DNA from: Apostichopus japonicus
Lineage: Eukaryota; Echinodermata; Holothuroidea; Aspidochirotida; Stichopodidae
Direction of reading: 5' to 3'
Length of the DNA stretch: 64,000 nucleotides
NCBI RefSeq assembly: GCF_037975245.1
Contig: NC_092566.1
Location: 4,216,001-4,280,000, forward strand
This document shows positions 35,141 to 48,685 of the stretch, one piece after another (positions within the stretch are counted from its first letter, which is position 1; every line of letters starts with the position of its first letter). A program made the translations under genes and the position numbers. The notes beneath the pieces were generated by a model. It had not been told where the DNA came from. It worked only from the letters and a program-made list of their open reading frames with translations, and ran no database searches.

Positions 35141-36101
35141 GGAATGACAATCCGCGTTTAAGTAATAATGTTCGTGGAAATTTGGAGCGTAAAGATAACA
35201 ATTCATGAACTAAAGTGCAATCTTTTGTATATTTCATATTCGGTTTGTTCAATTTATAGGAAAAAGTGTTATAAATCTACAACTTAAAATGTTTTTTCTT
35301 GTTAACCTTTATTAGGTCATCGGTATCCATAGTAATGGTTACCCATAGCAACTTGATTGTTAACAGTAGTAGGATCACATCTTTTACTTAATCTTCAACA
35401 AGAGTATTTTTTTACATGCAGTCAGAATACGCGAACTGCTATATCATTTCACTCGCTGTTTCATAAAGTTCTTTTTCGCTTGTCTGCAAGTGTTCTACTG
35501 CTTTACGAATAATACTTTGAAGGCTATCATTGTTGTCCTCAAATATGTTAGAAATTCAAATAATGGTCACCCATCTGCTAATGTGCAACAAGCTTTTTTC
35601 AGTAGCACTCTCATATCACTTCGCCTAACTGTGACTTTTATCAACTATGGTTTTACACTGCTAAATAGCCTATCTCTGAGAATCACTATGAAGTCAGAGC
35701 TTCAAATAAAATGTTTTGGTTCAACCTTCCCTGATTTCTAGCGAATTATCAGCCGTTTTGAGTATACACTCAAATTGTGTCAGGATGATCTGGTTAACCT
35801 TAGGATTAAGAGATTTGTAGATTAATGAGCTATTTTCGAATTACAGTTCATTTGTATAAGTCCTGTAGAAATTCACCCAAAACAAGAAGACCTATATAGT
35901 TTCCATGTATGCTTACATAAATGTTATTATTAAAGGTAAGACAATAAAGGTAATTTCAAAAGGTAAGACAATAAAATCAAACGACTGCAAAATGGGTTCA
36001 AACGTCATTTTAAGTTTTTGATCTGAATGGCGAGTGCTGATTGTATACAGGTTTATAGACTACATATATAGGCCTATATATACTCTTAGTTTATAAATTT
36101 A
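35141..36101. other. Convergent intergenic region (P450 copy 3 / ABCG)
   Basis: About 960 bp between two stop codons facing each other. It should contain both 3' UTRs. AATAAA occurs on the plus strand near 35705 and 35945. On the minus strand AATAAA sits at 36098-36103, overlapping the ABCG stop region. No coding exon is seen. Confidence 0.55.
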
Positions 36102-37016
36102 TTATTTTAATTTGGGAATTCTTCTAAGCTGGATGTAAGCCAAGACTAAGAAACCCACAGTTATGCTGAAGAGAGCAACCTGATTTTGCCAGAGTCCCCA
36201 GGGAGAGTAGTCGATCCCTTGCTGCGTCAAGTAAAAATTACCATCGACACTAATAAGAGAGAATTCAATAAGAATATTTCAACGATTTAGTGATATTATA
36301 TTGATATTTTTTGGGATCCGGTCAGGGGACGGGACGAGGAAATAGGTAGGGTGAGGAGGTGAAGGGGTAACTCGAGCAAGGCGAAGACGTAGATTGTGAT
36401 GAAGAGGGGCGGGAGGGGACGGAGGAGCTTGGGATACTTCTGATAGCTTCCTGCATATATTTGCATTACTGCATATATACTAACACACTATCATATCCCT
36501 CATATAGCGACAATATGTTATATACATATACACAGTGATTAACTGTAAGGCATGCAACTCTTAAAGGTTAGGCTGATTTTCTTTCGGTAAGTCTTATCTG
36601 GTAGGATATGACTAAGAACAAATGACCAAAGGCAGATACACTGCCAGATCAATACACTGTCTTGTATGTAATAGATTCCGGCTTTACTGAAAAAACCCAT
36701 TTCCATTCCATTTACTTTGATATCATACAAAATCTGAAATATTTGTTAAAAGAATGAAGAAGAAGGAGAAGAAGAAGAAAATAACAAATTTCGGGAGACG
36801 ATTGGATTGGAATATTTATAGAAATTTTTTAAAAAGGATTATTGGATTTTTTTTCCTCTCGTTTTTAAACTTTTAAATTAAAAATTTATCAATAGCACGA
36901 ACATTTAAATGCTTCAGAAGATTTTTTTTCATACGTACCAAGTTGAAATATTTAGAGTTGTAGTGCAAAACTTTTGTCCGCTCAGTTCATTGACTGCAAG
37001 TGCCTGATGGAAGATA

Positions 37017-37091
<75 letters not shown>

Positions 37092-40000
37092 CTATAATCA
37101 AATTTACATCAAATAAACAGAACAAGGAAATGAATTGCAAGAAATCAACTGTCCTTTCCTAGGTGTTTAATAAAACGTAAAAGCACCAAAAAGTTACTAA
37201 TGTTGTCGACTATATATCAGACGTCATCAGTATATGAGGAGAAGCTGTCCGCGCAAGATCGGAGACAACGACCAGGGATATTCAGCTCCCTGATAGAGCC
37301 AACTTCCAAATCTGGGCTTGGACCAACGAATCACTAGCCCATTGGTTTATAATTACAAATTGCTAATAGGTTTTGGTAGAACTGAATTCTTTTATTCAGT
37401 CCTAAAGGGTGAATGGCTTCTTATTGCGGCATTCCTATTGTGTCATTCATACTGTCATTTCAAAACATCAACTCATCTTTTATCAGATATCAAATGAATT
37501 GCCATAAACCAAGAACAATTAAGCCAAAATTGAGCATTTCGATTCTATTTCCACTTAACAGACTACATTTGGCAACTTTTATGCTCTGCTGACTGCACCC
37601 CCTATCTTCCCAATTCAATCCCTCGTCCCCCCCCCCCACCCGTGGATAAAGACGAGGGAAAATACTAACTGTTGTAATCTTTATTTACACTTTGTCTCTG
37701 TAACGTGGTAACATAAATACAGATATATCTTGTTTATATATTTATACAGCCGATGGAACATTGTTGAATTGAAAGCATAAACTTTATGATTCAACTTACG
37801 TTTTGACTGTATCTGTATATGCTAAGATACTGTAGCCATCTTAACCATACCGGTAATGAGTTGATGTTAACAAGGAGACCACTAAATACCTGCAGAGAAT
37901 CAGAAAACAAAATGATCAAAACTTGAAGCATCTCATTGTCTTCAAGTGCTAACCTTACATAACAATAAAATTCCATTTCCCAACTGATTCACAATGAAAA
38001 AAAATTAAACAATATTATATTGTTCTGTTAGTACTAATGTCTCAACAAAATATTTCGTAAATATCGCTATATGATTTTTTTTTTGTGGTACATACCATCA
38101 TCAGGACGAAGCATATCGCAATAAATAAGGTTCCTGTAGCAGCCAGACTGACCGACGAACTGATCGCAAAGGCTATAGCGGTAGCAGCGTAGCCCGTGAG
38201 TAGCAGGGTCAACGTATACATGAAGAACGCCCCCGCGTTGGCTCTCAGACCTGGTTGGACAAAAGAGACGGGGATAACAGAAAATAAACGCAAAGCTCGG
38301 AATTAGCTGTTAGCTTTGGAGTATAGATATATCGCACCGCAATTAGAGTAGTACACGTCCACGGTTCCAGGACTTTACAAAAGAGTCGGTGTGATCCTGA
38401 GGTCGTTGAATTCGGCTCCAATTTAGGGGGTGTGGTTCCCTCCAGCTCCCCCCTCCCCCAGGAAAATAATGGAACTTTAGGCAGTCAGAGGCATATTTAG
38501 GCTATAAACTAGTTATATAATGAGTCCTACACGCAAGCACTGTGCTAATACGACTATTAGAGTTTGGTGTGGAACCTCGCCCGAGAACATTTTCCCACTG
38601 CAATTGTGATATCCGTATTTACGTGTATCGGAATTAAGAAGAAGAAGATTGTCAATTCTTACCTATCATCCAGTAAGAGATAGTACAGTAGAAGAGAGAT
38701 GGAATTGTTCTCAGAGGAAGAAGGTCAAAGATACACTTGCAACAGAAATAAGTCGACACTTGGTAGAAACCACTCGCTGATTCGTGACTTCATGCAAAGA
38801 AAAGCAGACATATTTCGACCGAGACGCAAAATTGCAATTCCAAAGCTTATATATATCTATTTTGAGAAAAGTCTTGGTTAAAAGGGTAAGTTTGACAAGC
38901 ATGTAATTAAAATGAGACAAATTCATCCTATTACGAACCTGCTCACCCGGACGATTACGTCTGTCTGACCCATGACGCAGAGCCGCCTAAATATACGGCT
39001 CTGCCATGACGTAATGGTACACATGCTGGTAATGTCATTATTCGATACTTCGTCCGCATATCGATTAAGACCGGATAATGCAATACCATGACTTCATCAG
39101 TTTTCAATTAATCAGTTAAATCCCGATCAATAACGTAGGAAATATAAAAATAAAAGAAACATGTCACTCACACAAATATAGCTCTCTCTTGAATAAAGAG
39201 CTCGACAGCACTCATATTACTGAATACCTGCTGCATAATAAGAAAAAAGAACGCGCCGATCCTGTCGAAGAGAAGAAGATGCATTTATTCATTCGTTCAT
39301 TCATTCATTCATTCATTCATTCATTCATTCAATCATTCATTCATTCACTAAATTCAATGTATTTTACACCGTTCAATTGAATTAAAATGATAAAACTCTC
39401 AATATAACCGCGAGAGACCGATTCTAATTAGACTGAAAATGTTATTTCCATATAGCCTGACACATAAAAGCGCAACAGCACAACGCTGCGTAATGAAATC
39501 AACGTCAAAACTGGTCATCATCTGCACCTCTGCCAGAAACATATAACCAATAATCTTGACCGGTAAAGTAACCTACCGCGGTATAAACTTGTATATCACG
39601 TAAACACAACTTAAAATATGCTGCATTAGCTTTCCGGTCTTAAATTCTTCTCCGTTACTGCATACAATCCCACTAGTGCACACCTTATTATCACATACAG
39701 CAGGTTAAGCTAATTTGTAAGGCTAGGCCTTCAGTATCCTATCGATAGTGCATTTTTATGAACAAACAGAATACACTTACTACCCAAAATTTATCTTTCA
39801 CAAACAAGAATATTTCATAGCGATGCCGGCGGGCGCGTATATTCGCGGTATGGTGGGTGGGGTGTGCGGAAGGGGGTCACACACGCCCAGTGAAACTAGT
39901 CGGTCCCAAACCGATGCCAAGTCGGTCACAAAATTGGAGCCGATTCAGTGTGGTCTTAGAAGTTCACTGCTCACTGCTTCAATTTTGCATCTTTCTCTTT

Positions 40001-40461
40001 CGCCTAGTTATAAATCTTAGCTATTACCCTCGACAGCAAAGTACTTTCGTTACCTCTACTACCCCCCCCCCCCCCCAATATACGCACAGCTCTAACTCTA
40101 ACTAAGCCTGAAATAACCGCCATTAGACAGGGTTTAGTTTGAATCTGCCTCCTTGGCTTAGCTTTAGGCCCTATACCTATACCTCAGTATACCCTCGATT
40201 TTTAAGATTACCTCCATACGGCAACAGAAAAGTTTACCCCCTAGACCTAAGGACAATTCTTATATCACATAATCTAACTAGATACCGCAGTGGGACAGTA
40301 TGTACCTTATGTACCTCATATTACACAATACACAAAATACCTGTTCTGAATTCCAGTTTCTACTGAGTTGTCAAGTTGAAAGTAAATCCCTCCAATGACG
40401 ATTGAGAGAAATATCACAACCACAGTCTGTATAAAGGAAACAATGTATATATATTTATATA

Positions 40462-40553
<92 letters not shown>

Positions 40554-43500
40554 AATATATATAATACATAAATATAATTGAAATTGTACTGAGTTGTATG
40601 GCATTTAACAAAGGTGCTTTTCACGCAATAATCCACACCCTCGCTATAGGATATATCTATATATAGGGAATGCCGTTCTCAATGATTCATAATTATATGC
40701 GGAAGGAAGTGTGGTCTGTTGTTTGTGGAAATAGATCTTTTATCGGATATCATCTTACTGTGATAATCATGTGTCTTTTAGTTCATCATTGCATATTCAT
40801 TACCAGACAGTTCAATCAATTTAGAAGTTATTAGTCCTGAAGATTGACATTCTTCTTCGGAAAAAAAGCTTATGTTGTAAGGCATATATTATGTGGGTAA
40901 TTTATTCATCAGTATAGGTTGAAGTTAAAAAAAACGTACTGATTAAGTTGTCTGTTAATATTAATATATACTCAATAGAAAGTTAATGAATATTCATAAA
41001 TGCCATTAATATTCAAATATAAAATATTGATTTTAAATTTCGTTTTGATATTTACATTTCGACTTTCAATGATAGTCCATTCAGCTTATAAGCACAATCA
41101 GTCATACGTTTTTCTGTTTATCGTAAGGAAAAATGCATTTCCTATGGATATTTGAGAGCGGAGGTTAGGATAATTGGAAGGTCCAGCAATAACGACATTT
41201 ATGAATATGAATTATATGAAAATATAAATACAATATTGACCAAACATACCCCTGCAACGGTCAAAAATGGATTCCGAATTATATTCAGAGCGGTTCGTTG
41301 CGATACATGAACAAGCTGTGGAAAGCAGATAAATTGATTTTGTGATAAGTCAACCATATATTAACTGCACATTATGAAATACGTGTTTGAAGAGGAATGA
41401 TTAACTATGAACTTTTGTTTTTAATATAAATGTTAGCGAGTAATTAACCCGAGTCAACACGTTGACCAGAAATTTCCCATATAAGTATAAATCACAGACA
41501 AATTCAAATTTTTCATTTAAAAAAAAAAAAATTCTCCATTATTTGGAACGAAATTTAGATCGAGTCACGAAATGCATTGGTATAAGATGTTTTTATCGAA
41601 TGGCATTGAAAATTGACAAAAACCAATGCTAACAGCAATGAGTTGGTATTTAAAGTTTTGTCAGCATTTGTCTCTATTACGGTTCTCATATCACTTAATT
41701 TTATGCAGCTAAAGAAAAATATGGTTGGGGCAAAGAGCCATAGAAACACCCACCCTCCCTCCCCCCCATTTCACTATATTTAGATCTAGCCATGTGCATT
41801 GTAGGCTCTAGCCTTAGGGTACCCCAGTCGCATTCCCGATTTGGCTCCCCCCCCCCACCCCCCAATTCACTATATTTAGATCGAGCAATGTGCATGGTAG
41901 GCTCTAGCCTTATGGTACCCTAGTCGCATATCCTATTTGATGTTTGATTGTACATGGGGCCGATTTGCTTTCGCGGGCCTGATTGAATACTTTCGCTTGC
42001 TACATTTGGCACGTCATGGTGACCCCCCTGGTCTATAAACTTACTTGTTTAGAGAACGAACAAGGATATTCAATATTCTGTTCGTTTGCTGTGACCAATT
42101 TTCCATCGGGTATATTTTCCCAAATCCTGTTAACCGCTGTTTTTAAGTCACTGTAATAATGACTTTTAAGAAACTCCGTAGCTAGAGTTAATTGGCTTTC
42201 CTTTCCGTTTGCAGTGTCAAGTTTCTCTGTCAGGAAGATAAAAAAGTACATAATCAATTTGGTTTCAGGAAAAAAAGAGAACGTGTCTCCGGACTAGAGT
42301 TCCTTGTCATAGTTTCTGACAACCTCTAGTAGGCCCACTACTAATGTACTATTTAAGAAAATTCACCCAGGAAAGAACCTGGGCACGAAAACCAAACTAC
42401 CGAACGACTGATCAGCTCTCAACCCCAGTCCCCTTGCATCGAGACAGTGACTGTGTGAACATCGCCTACGACCAATGTGGTTCTCACTACCACTATATTA
42501 CTACCAATAAAGACTTACGCTAATACTGACACTTTAGGGCAAACGCTATATGGCTAACACTAAAGCTTTCACAAAACACTAACACTTATACTATCATGAT
42601 TCACTATCACTGTCATTGTCACTAACACTATCACTAGTTGTGACTGTCACCATGCCTTCACCGACACCATGCACCATCATTACCACCATCATCAATAGCA
42701 GAATTAAAACATACACTATTGCTACTGCCACCATGCCATTACATTCACACCGACGCTTATACTATTTGTACACTATAGAGTGAATACTTCTACCAATGGC
42801 AACACCACTAACATTACCACTGTATACCATGTTCATCACCTCTACCACTACCATTATCACTACCATTATCACTACCATTACACTGCAATTACCACTTTTT
42901 TAACCAGTTTGCGGGTGTCATTGTCTTCTAACACCAAGCCGACTGATAAAACAACTGTTGCTAGCCCTACAACTGCAGCTAACACTACCGAAAACAATTC
43001 ACTGTTACTATGTAACAACTACAACAAGAACAATGCTAATATGATGTAAGAAAAAGGGTAATTCAAAGTTTTTTTTGTTGTATATTTATGGAAAAAGTTA
43101 GTCTGGCAGAGCGTCTCAGGTACCAAATTAGTTTAAAGCAGCTTTTTGCATCCTTTTCTATGATTTTCTCAACCTCAGTGAGCCCACGGTGCCACAACGA
43201 CATACATAACTATAGCCTTATCTATTCAAATCTAACTTCAAATGGTGGAATAAAAGTCGAAGATCTTTTCCGTTAGGATCGCAATAAACCCCGCCCATTA
43301 TATGAATATTTAAATTCTATGAACAAAAAGCTGCTTTAACTCCGCTGCATTCCTTCGGTCATTATGTTAGAGGGAATGAGGGTTTCACACTAAAAATGTG
43401 GAGTATAGTGTGCTCTTGTGTGTGTACACGGTGTCCTGCAGTATGTTTCCACGTTTTCCCACGACCGGGAATATCCCTATATCTTACCATTCCCCTTACT

Positions 43501-46500
43501 GTTATTATACTCCGTTCCATCTAAGTTCATAGAAGTTGATTCTCCATTAATAACATCCAGGAAAAAGTCGGGTGGGTTGTTATGAGGCTGACACTCATAT
43601 CCTAGAAGACAAATGATCAGAGTACATTGAAAACTAAAAGGGAAAACAATACAACAACAGCATCGATATTTAAATGAGTGTATAGGTTCCCTATCAAGCC
43701 TTTTGCGTAACAACTATTGTACTATAATCACACAAATCCTCCAGATTTAAATGCTACTTTTAGCGTTGTTTTACAAATTCTTGTCTCGGTATGTAAAAAG
43801 CTCTCCATTCCAATAAAAAATTGCCGAAATGTTATTTGCATATCTAGTTAATTGTTGGTATTCATATTTAACGTTCATTCCTTCTATTCTTTGTTCTTTT
43901 CTGAGTGACTTTCGTGGTATAAAGTAGTATTTTACATTATTTGACTTATTGGCTGGTACATCCGGCTATCAGTTCTATACTTCCTACTTTTATAAATATA
44001 TAAACACCTATATATCACTCTTACTAGTTTACTTTTATAAATATATATATATAAATATCTAGGCCTATATATAATTTTATCTATATAGCGTAATATGCCT
44101 ATTTACAATTTCACACTTTATATGAACACCTATGTATAGGCCCACTGAACACTATAAATGCATTATATACAAATAATCAATGACTGTCCGCATTGGGGCG
44201 CTATTAACTTTCAGTTAACCCATCACACTTACCCACCACATTTACCCACCACATTTACCCACCACAATAGGGTGTGAACGGTCCCTCCTATACTACTTAG
44301 GGACTGGTCTCATATACATCATGTAATTGATGAGTAAAGTATTCGAATTACCTATTGACGAAAAGTATCCCAACGCTTCCTCAGCTGGTCCGTGGTAGAT
44401 AGTTTCACCCAAAGATAAGAGATGCATAGTGTCAAAGAGGCGAAATATCTTGAAGCGAGGCTGATGTATAGAAAACAAGATCGTGCGCCCTCTCTTGGAT
44501 AGACTGAAAGAGCCGAGAGAATGGTCTGACGTCACTCTACTATCAGTGAAATGTTATTTTGTAATTATTTTAGGAAACATATATAAATCTAAAGTCTACA
44601 ATTGTATGCAGATCTGACTTACATCGGTTTATTATTTTTAGCCACATGTGCATTTCGGAGAAACTGAATGGGGTGTTTTTTTTTTAAATTTCACATCGAC
44701 TAGCTATCCATTTTACACTTTTGAGATCATTTTGGATTCTTTTGAAAAAACATGTGAAAGACCAATTCTGATGAGAATAAAATAAACGTGGATTTTCCTG
44801 GATGAAAAACTCGTCTTACTTTAAGCCGGTCAGGCCTCGAACCCACGACCTGATGCTAGGATAATGATGCCATCGCCTTTAATCTTAACAACCATTATAA
44901 CACTACAAGGGACACCCGGGCTACAAATAATGCAATACTATAGAGGGATATAATAATATAGATTGAAACATTTCTCACAAAAAGGGACACAAATTTTTAG
45001 GGATCTTATATAATATTTCCAACAATAAAACTACTAACCTAGCTAAAAGATGAATGACTGCATTCGCGGTACTAGCATCTAGTCCGGTAGTGGGTTCATC
45101 CAGGAACAAGACTCGAGGTTTGATGACCAGCTCCATCCCAATGTTAGTCCTCTTCCTCTCCCCTCCAGACACCCCACGAATAAACTCTGTGCCCACCTGA
45201 AGCCAGAAAAGAATAGGAGTAAGGTCTTGTCAAAAAAAGGGTGTTAGAAACCACACCGCCTCCCCGTCCCCTTCGCTTTCCCAGCCTCCAATGTTCCTGC
45301 TGCTTCGAATATGTCATTGATTTAACTTTTAATGCAGCATTACCTTTGTGTCAGCACAATGCGTCAGTCCTAATTCGATGACCACTTCATCAACTCGAGA
45401 TTTCCTCTCTTCATTGGAGATCTCCTCTGGTAATCTAAGGGCCGCCGAAAATGCCAAATTTTCTCGAACCGTTAAAGTTCCCATGATAACGTCATCCTGC
45501 AGTTCATAGATAAAAGTTGGAATATGTAGAATTATTGCAACGATCAGAAGGGAAGAGGGTTCGCTCCTGGGGGGCAGGGGGAGGAACAAAGAGTTGGGGG
45601 TATAGTCAGATATGTGACTTTGATTTAACTTTCCGACAAAATGAATCCCTTTTTTCCATACCACAAATTCCACTATTGAATACTTTAAAGGAGAGATTTA
45701 ATTGGATTTTGGTTTTAAATTTGCAACATACGTGTATATTTTTTCTTATTACCGAACTGGATAAAGGGTCCTTTTTGTTACCAAACAGGAACACTTCTGA
45801 TTTATGTGAGACATACAGTTTTTAGGTTTTTCAGAAAACGAGTTATCACTAATTTATATAAGGGCACTGATTAGCGCAACCGCACATCCTTACATTATCT
45901 GGACAATAAACTTAAGATACTTCATATATACACATGTGATATAGTACCTGGACAACATAACCGGATATCAGCCTAAAGTTCTTTGGCAACGGTTTACCAT
46001 CTATGAGAACTTGACCAGCCAACCCTTTGGGCTCTTTTCTGGCAGCTAATACATCGAGAAGACTGCACGAAAAGAAATGTAAGCATATGATATATTAGTT
46101 CGGTAAATCGACAATCTTGTTGCGCTAAAACATGTGATACATGCTATGTAGGCCCGTGTCAAGTGATACAGGCTATATGGGCCCGTGTCACGTCCGTGTC
46201 ATTTAACACGGAATTCAAAACTCAATACGTAATTTAATGTTGAATTGTGAAGTTTGCCCACGACTCTGATTAAATTAGAAAAATAAACATCAGCGGAATG
46301 ATAAAAGAAAGAACCTTCATGGCTTAAGGTACTTTACTGTTTTTAAACGTCATCACATGACATTATATAACACATGGCATTACATCAGACCTCATAACAT
46401 CATATAACACTACATCACACCTCATCACATCACACCACACCACATCCATCACATCAAATCACATCCATCACATACCACCACATCACATCACAACCACATC

Positions 46501-48036
46501 AAATCACATCTCATCAAACCTCATAACCCCTCATCACATCACACCATATCACATCTCATAATATCATATCATGTCTTCTCATGTCATATCATATCATATC
46601 ATGTCATATCATATCATGTCATATCATATCATATCATGTCATATCATACAATATCATATATCATGTCATATCATATCATGCTATATCATATCATGCAATA
46701 TAATGTATCATATCATATCATGCTATATCATATCATGTCGTATCATATCATATCATGTCATATCATATCATATCATAACAAATCATATCATGTCATGTCA
46801 TTCAGTCATATTATATTATATCATATCACATCTATCACATACCATATCATCACATCACACCTCATCCCATCACACCACATCAAATCTCATCACACCACAT
46901 CACGTCTATCATGCCAACAATACTTCACATCACAAACATATCACAGAGCAGCACGGCGCAATAACACAATGCATGACAAACACTACAGCACACATTGCAG
47001 AATAAAGCGACATTCCACAACACGTGATACATAAAATTATACATTCAATTATATGTAGTATGTTCCAGTATAATGCAGCCAACTGAAAAATCAAACAGAA
47101 CGTTCCATTGCAATTTTGATTTGCTTTTGAAAGTTCACTCAAAGAATGAAAGATGAAGCAAACTCATACGGTATAGCACCAAACTAATCTTGTTCTCAGC
47201 TAGCGGACTGCTTGCTTAACGATAATGTCACATGACTGCTGAGTTTATGATTAAGATTTGAAACATTCACACACTCACGCACACACATTTAGAAACACAA
47301 ATATGGGAATATATTTATACATACGATGTCTTTCCGCTTCCTGTTGGACCTAAAATTGCATTCATTCCTTGACCGAACACTCCGCTTTGGATCAAAGAAA
47401 CAAATTTAAAGAAATGAATCAACTTATATAGAGATAGCTCATATACTAGCTATTTAAACAAATAAAATCCACAACATATCAAATGATTTATGTCAAGGCA
47501 TACCCCTTGGAAATTTCCATTTCACGAAAGATAAAACAGTGATTGTATCGAAATAGCTATAATGGTTCAACTCGAGACAGTCAATTATATGGTGTTTGTT
47601 ATCAATCATTCAAAATTGATATTTCTTCGACCATGCTTTACTGACCAATTACTACCACCAAGAAGGAAGAATTAAAGACATTTTCGCATATAATACCAAA
47701 AAAAGAAGAAAGAGATTACCGCCACTCAATACGTTCTCGCTATATCCCTGTATGCAATAAGTTGAAAAGATGATGTAATCTTTAGAAGCCACCCCACACT
47801 CCCCACCCCTTCTCCCGTCCGCTTTCTCTTCCATGTAAACTGACTCGCTGGTTTATGAGTCTACGTCACCAAAAATCTTTTGTCGTTTAAAATAGAAAAG
47901 AAAAGGGAAACCAAACCCACTTTATTCCTTTTAAAATATGTTTCTTTCTGGTTTTGCCATCAATTTTCGCTTTGACGTCATAAGTGACGTCATGGCAAGA
48001 GATAGTGGCTCCTTTCTCATCAGGATGGGTTGACAT
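36102..48036 (-). CDS. ABCG2: ABCG2-like half transporter (16 coding exons)
   Basis: ATP-driven exporter half-transporter of the white/ABCG subfamily, expected to dimerise in the plasma membrane. Coding exons in order: 48036-47921, 47384-47325, 46062-45948, 45496-45344, 45196-45039, 44503-44352, 43601-43488, 42226-42045, 41315-41250, 40426-40341, 39261-39172, 38787-38663, 38250-38096, 37889-37800, 36733-36627 (donor uncertain), 36249-36102; about 638 residues. Motifs: Walker [10 protein letters not shown] (51-59), Q-loop Gln97, signature VSGGE (157-161), Walker B LFLDEP (Asp181, Glu182), H-loop His214, then six expected membrane spans from about 373. The 60-nt Walker A exon and the 158-nt signature exon match vertebrate ABCG2. 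The start ATG directly follows a possible acceptor (TTAAG), so a noncoding first exon is likely; a strong donor (AAG|GTAAGT) at 48911 is a candidate. The exon 15 donor was chosen to keep phase; 36642 is an alternative. The extracellular loop is hard to align. Confidence 0.9.
37018..37086 (+). repeat. (TA)n microsatellite
   Basis: An uninterrupted TA dinucleotide run of about 68 bp inside the intron between the last two large ABCG exons. Confidence 0.97.
39288..39348 (+). repeat. (ATTC)n microsatellite
   Basis: About 60 bp of ATTC tetranucleotide repeats in an ABCG intron, just upstream (in transcript sense) of the exon ending at 39261. Confidence 0.95.
40448..40562 (+). repeat. (AT)n microsatellite
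   Basis: AT-dinucleotide tract of about 115 bp with a few TTATAT variants, 20 bp upstream in transcript sense of the ABCG exon 40426-40341. The acceptor and polypyrimidine tract lie between the repeat and the exon. Confidence 0.95.
42358..42461. repeat. Dispersed ~105-bp repeat, copy 2
   Basis: Second copy of the sequence at 24950-25057, same orientation, here in an ABCG intron just upstream (transcript sense) of the exon 42226-42045. Shared words include AACCTGGGCACGAAAA and CCCCAGTCCCCTTGCAT. Ends are not defined. Confidence 0.7.
46370..46870 (+). repeat. CATATCAT-type microsatellite
   Basis: About 500 bp of ATCACATC, CATATCAT and CATGTCAT pentamer-like words in the ABCG intron between exons 47384-47325 and 46062-45948. 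It graduates from an ACATC-rich left part to a CATATCAT core (46570-46790) and back. Long His/Ser/Tyr-rich open frames are artefacts. Confidence 0.92.
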
Positions 48037-48144
48037 CTTAAATAAATGTAACAAAAGAAGCAAGAGTATGCAATATGTAAATGATTGAATCCACATTAAA
48101 TGTCTATGGAAAGCCAAATGTCAAAGTATAATATATTTCCAGGA

Positions 48145-48345
48145 AAGATTATCGATCGATAAACCTTGAAATATGCATACCGATAATCCACATTTATCGC
48201 TCGATAACCCTGTAGATTTCTCGTCGATAATCCAGGCTTTTTTTCGCCGAAACTCCACTTTATGGACCGATTATCCAGGTTTATCGTTGCAAATATTGGA
48301 TTATCAAGCCCCAATTTATATGATACACTTGAATTATCGGTCCAA
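48145..48345. promoter_or_regulatory. Cluster of TTATCGAT / GATAATCC words upstream of ABCG start
   Basis: Within 110-310 bp upstream of the ABCG start codon there are at least seven occurrences of TTATCG, CGATAA or GATTATC words on both strands, including GATTATCGATCGATAA at about 48149. They resemble GATA-factor or TATCGATA (DRE-type) sites. They could equally be a decayed repeat. Confidence 0.3.
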
Positions 48346-48550
48346 AGTTTCAACCGAACTACCTAAAATATGTATGGTAATTATTGGACATTTTTGGTTT
48401 GTCATAAATGTCTATATAATTTGGATGATCAGATGGAGAAACTAGATTCGGGACCAATATGTTTGATGACATTTACGCCCTACCGACGTATTACATGAAC
48501 CCCCCTCCTCCAACCCGTCCCCTCCCACTCGTACTATCATAGTTCTGCAT

Positions 48551-48685
48551 TGTAAGAGCAGGGAGTTGTTCGATTACCACTCCCTGGTAAGAGCAGGGAG
48601 TTGTTCGATTACCACTCCCTGGTAAGAGCAGGGAGTTGTTCCATCCTCCTGGTAAGAACAGGGAGTTGTTAAGGAACATCTCCCT
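48551..48685 (+). repeat. 35-bp tandem repeat containing CAGGGAG...CTCCCTG
   Basis: Four head-to-tail units (48551, 48586, 48621, 48651), three of 35 bp and one of 30 bp, each carrying AGCAGGGAGTTGTT and usually CTCCCTGGTAAG. Each unit contains an inverted pair CAGGGAG/CTCCCTG, the same terminal word as the palindrome at 6472-6505. Confidence 0.85.

Noticed and set aside
46571-47034. His/Ser/Tyr-rich frames
   Set aside because: Translation of the CATATCAT microsatellite in an ABCG intron.
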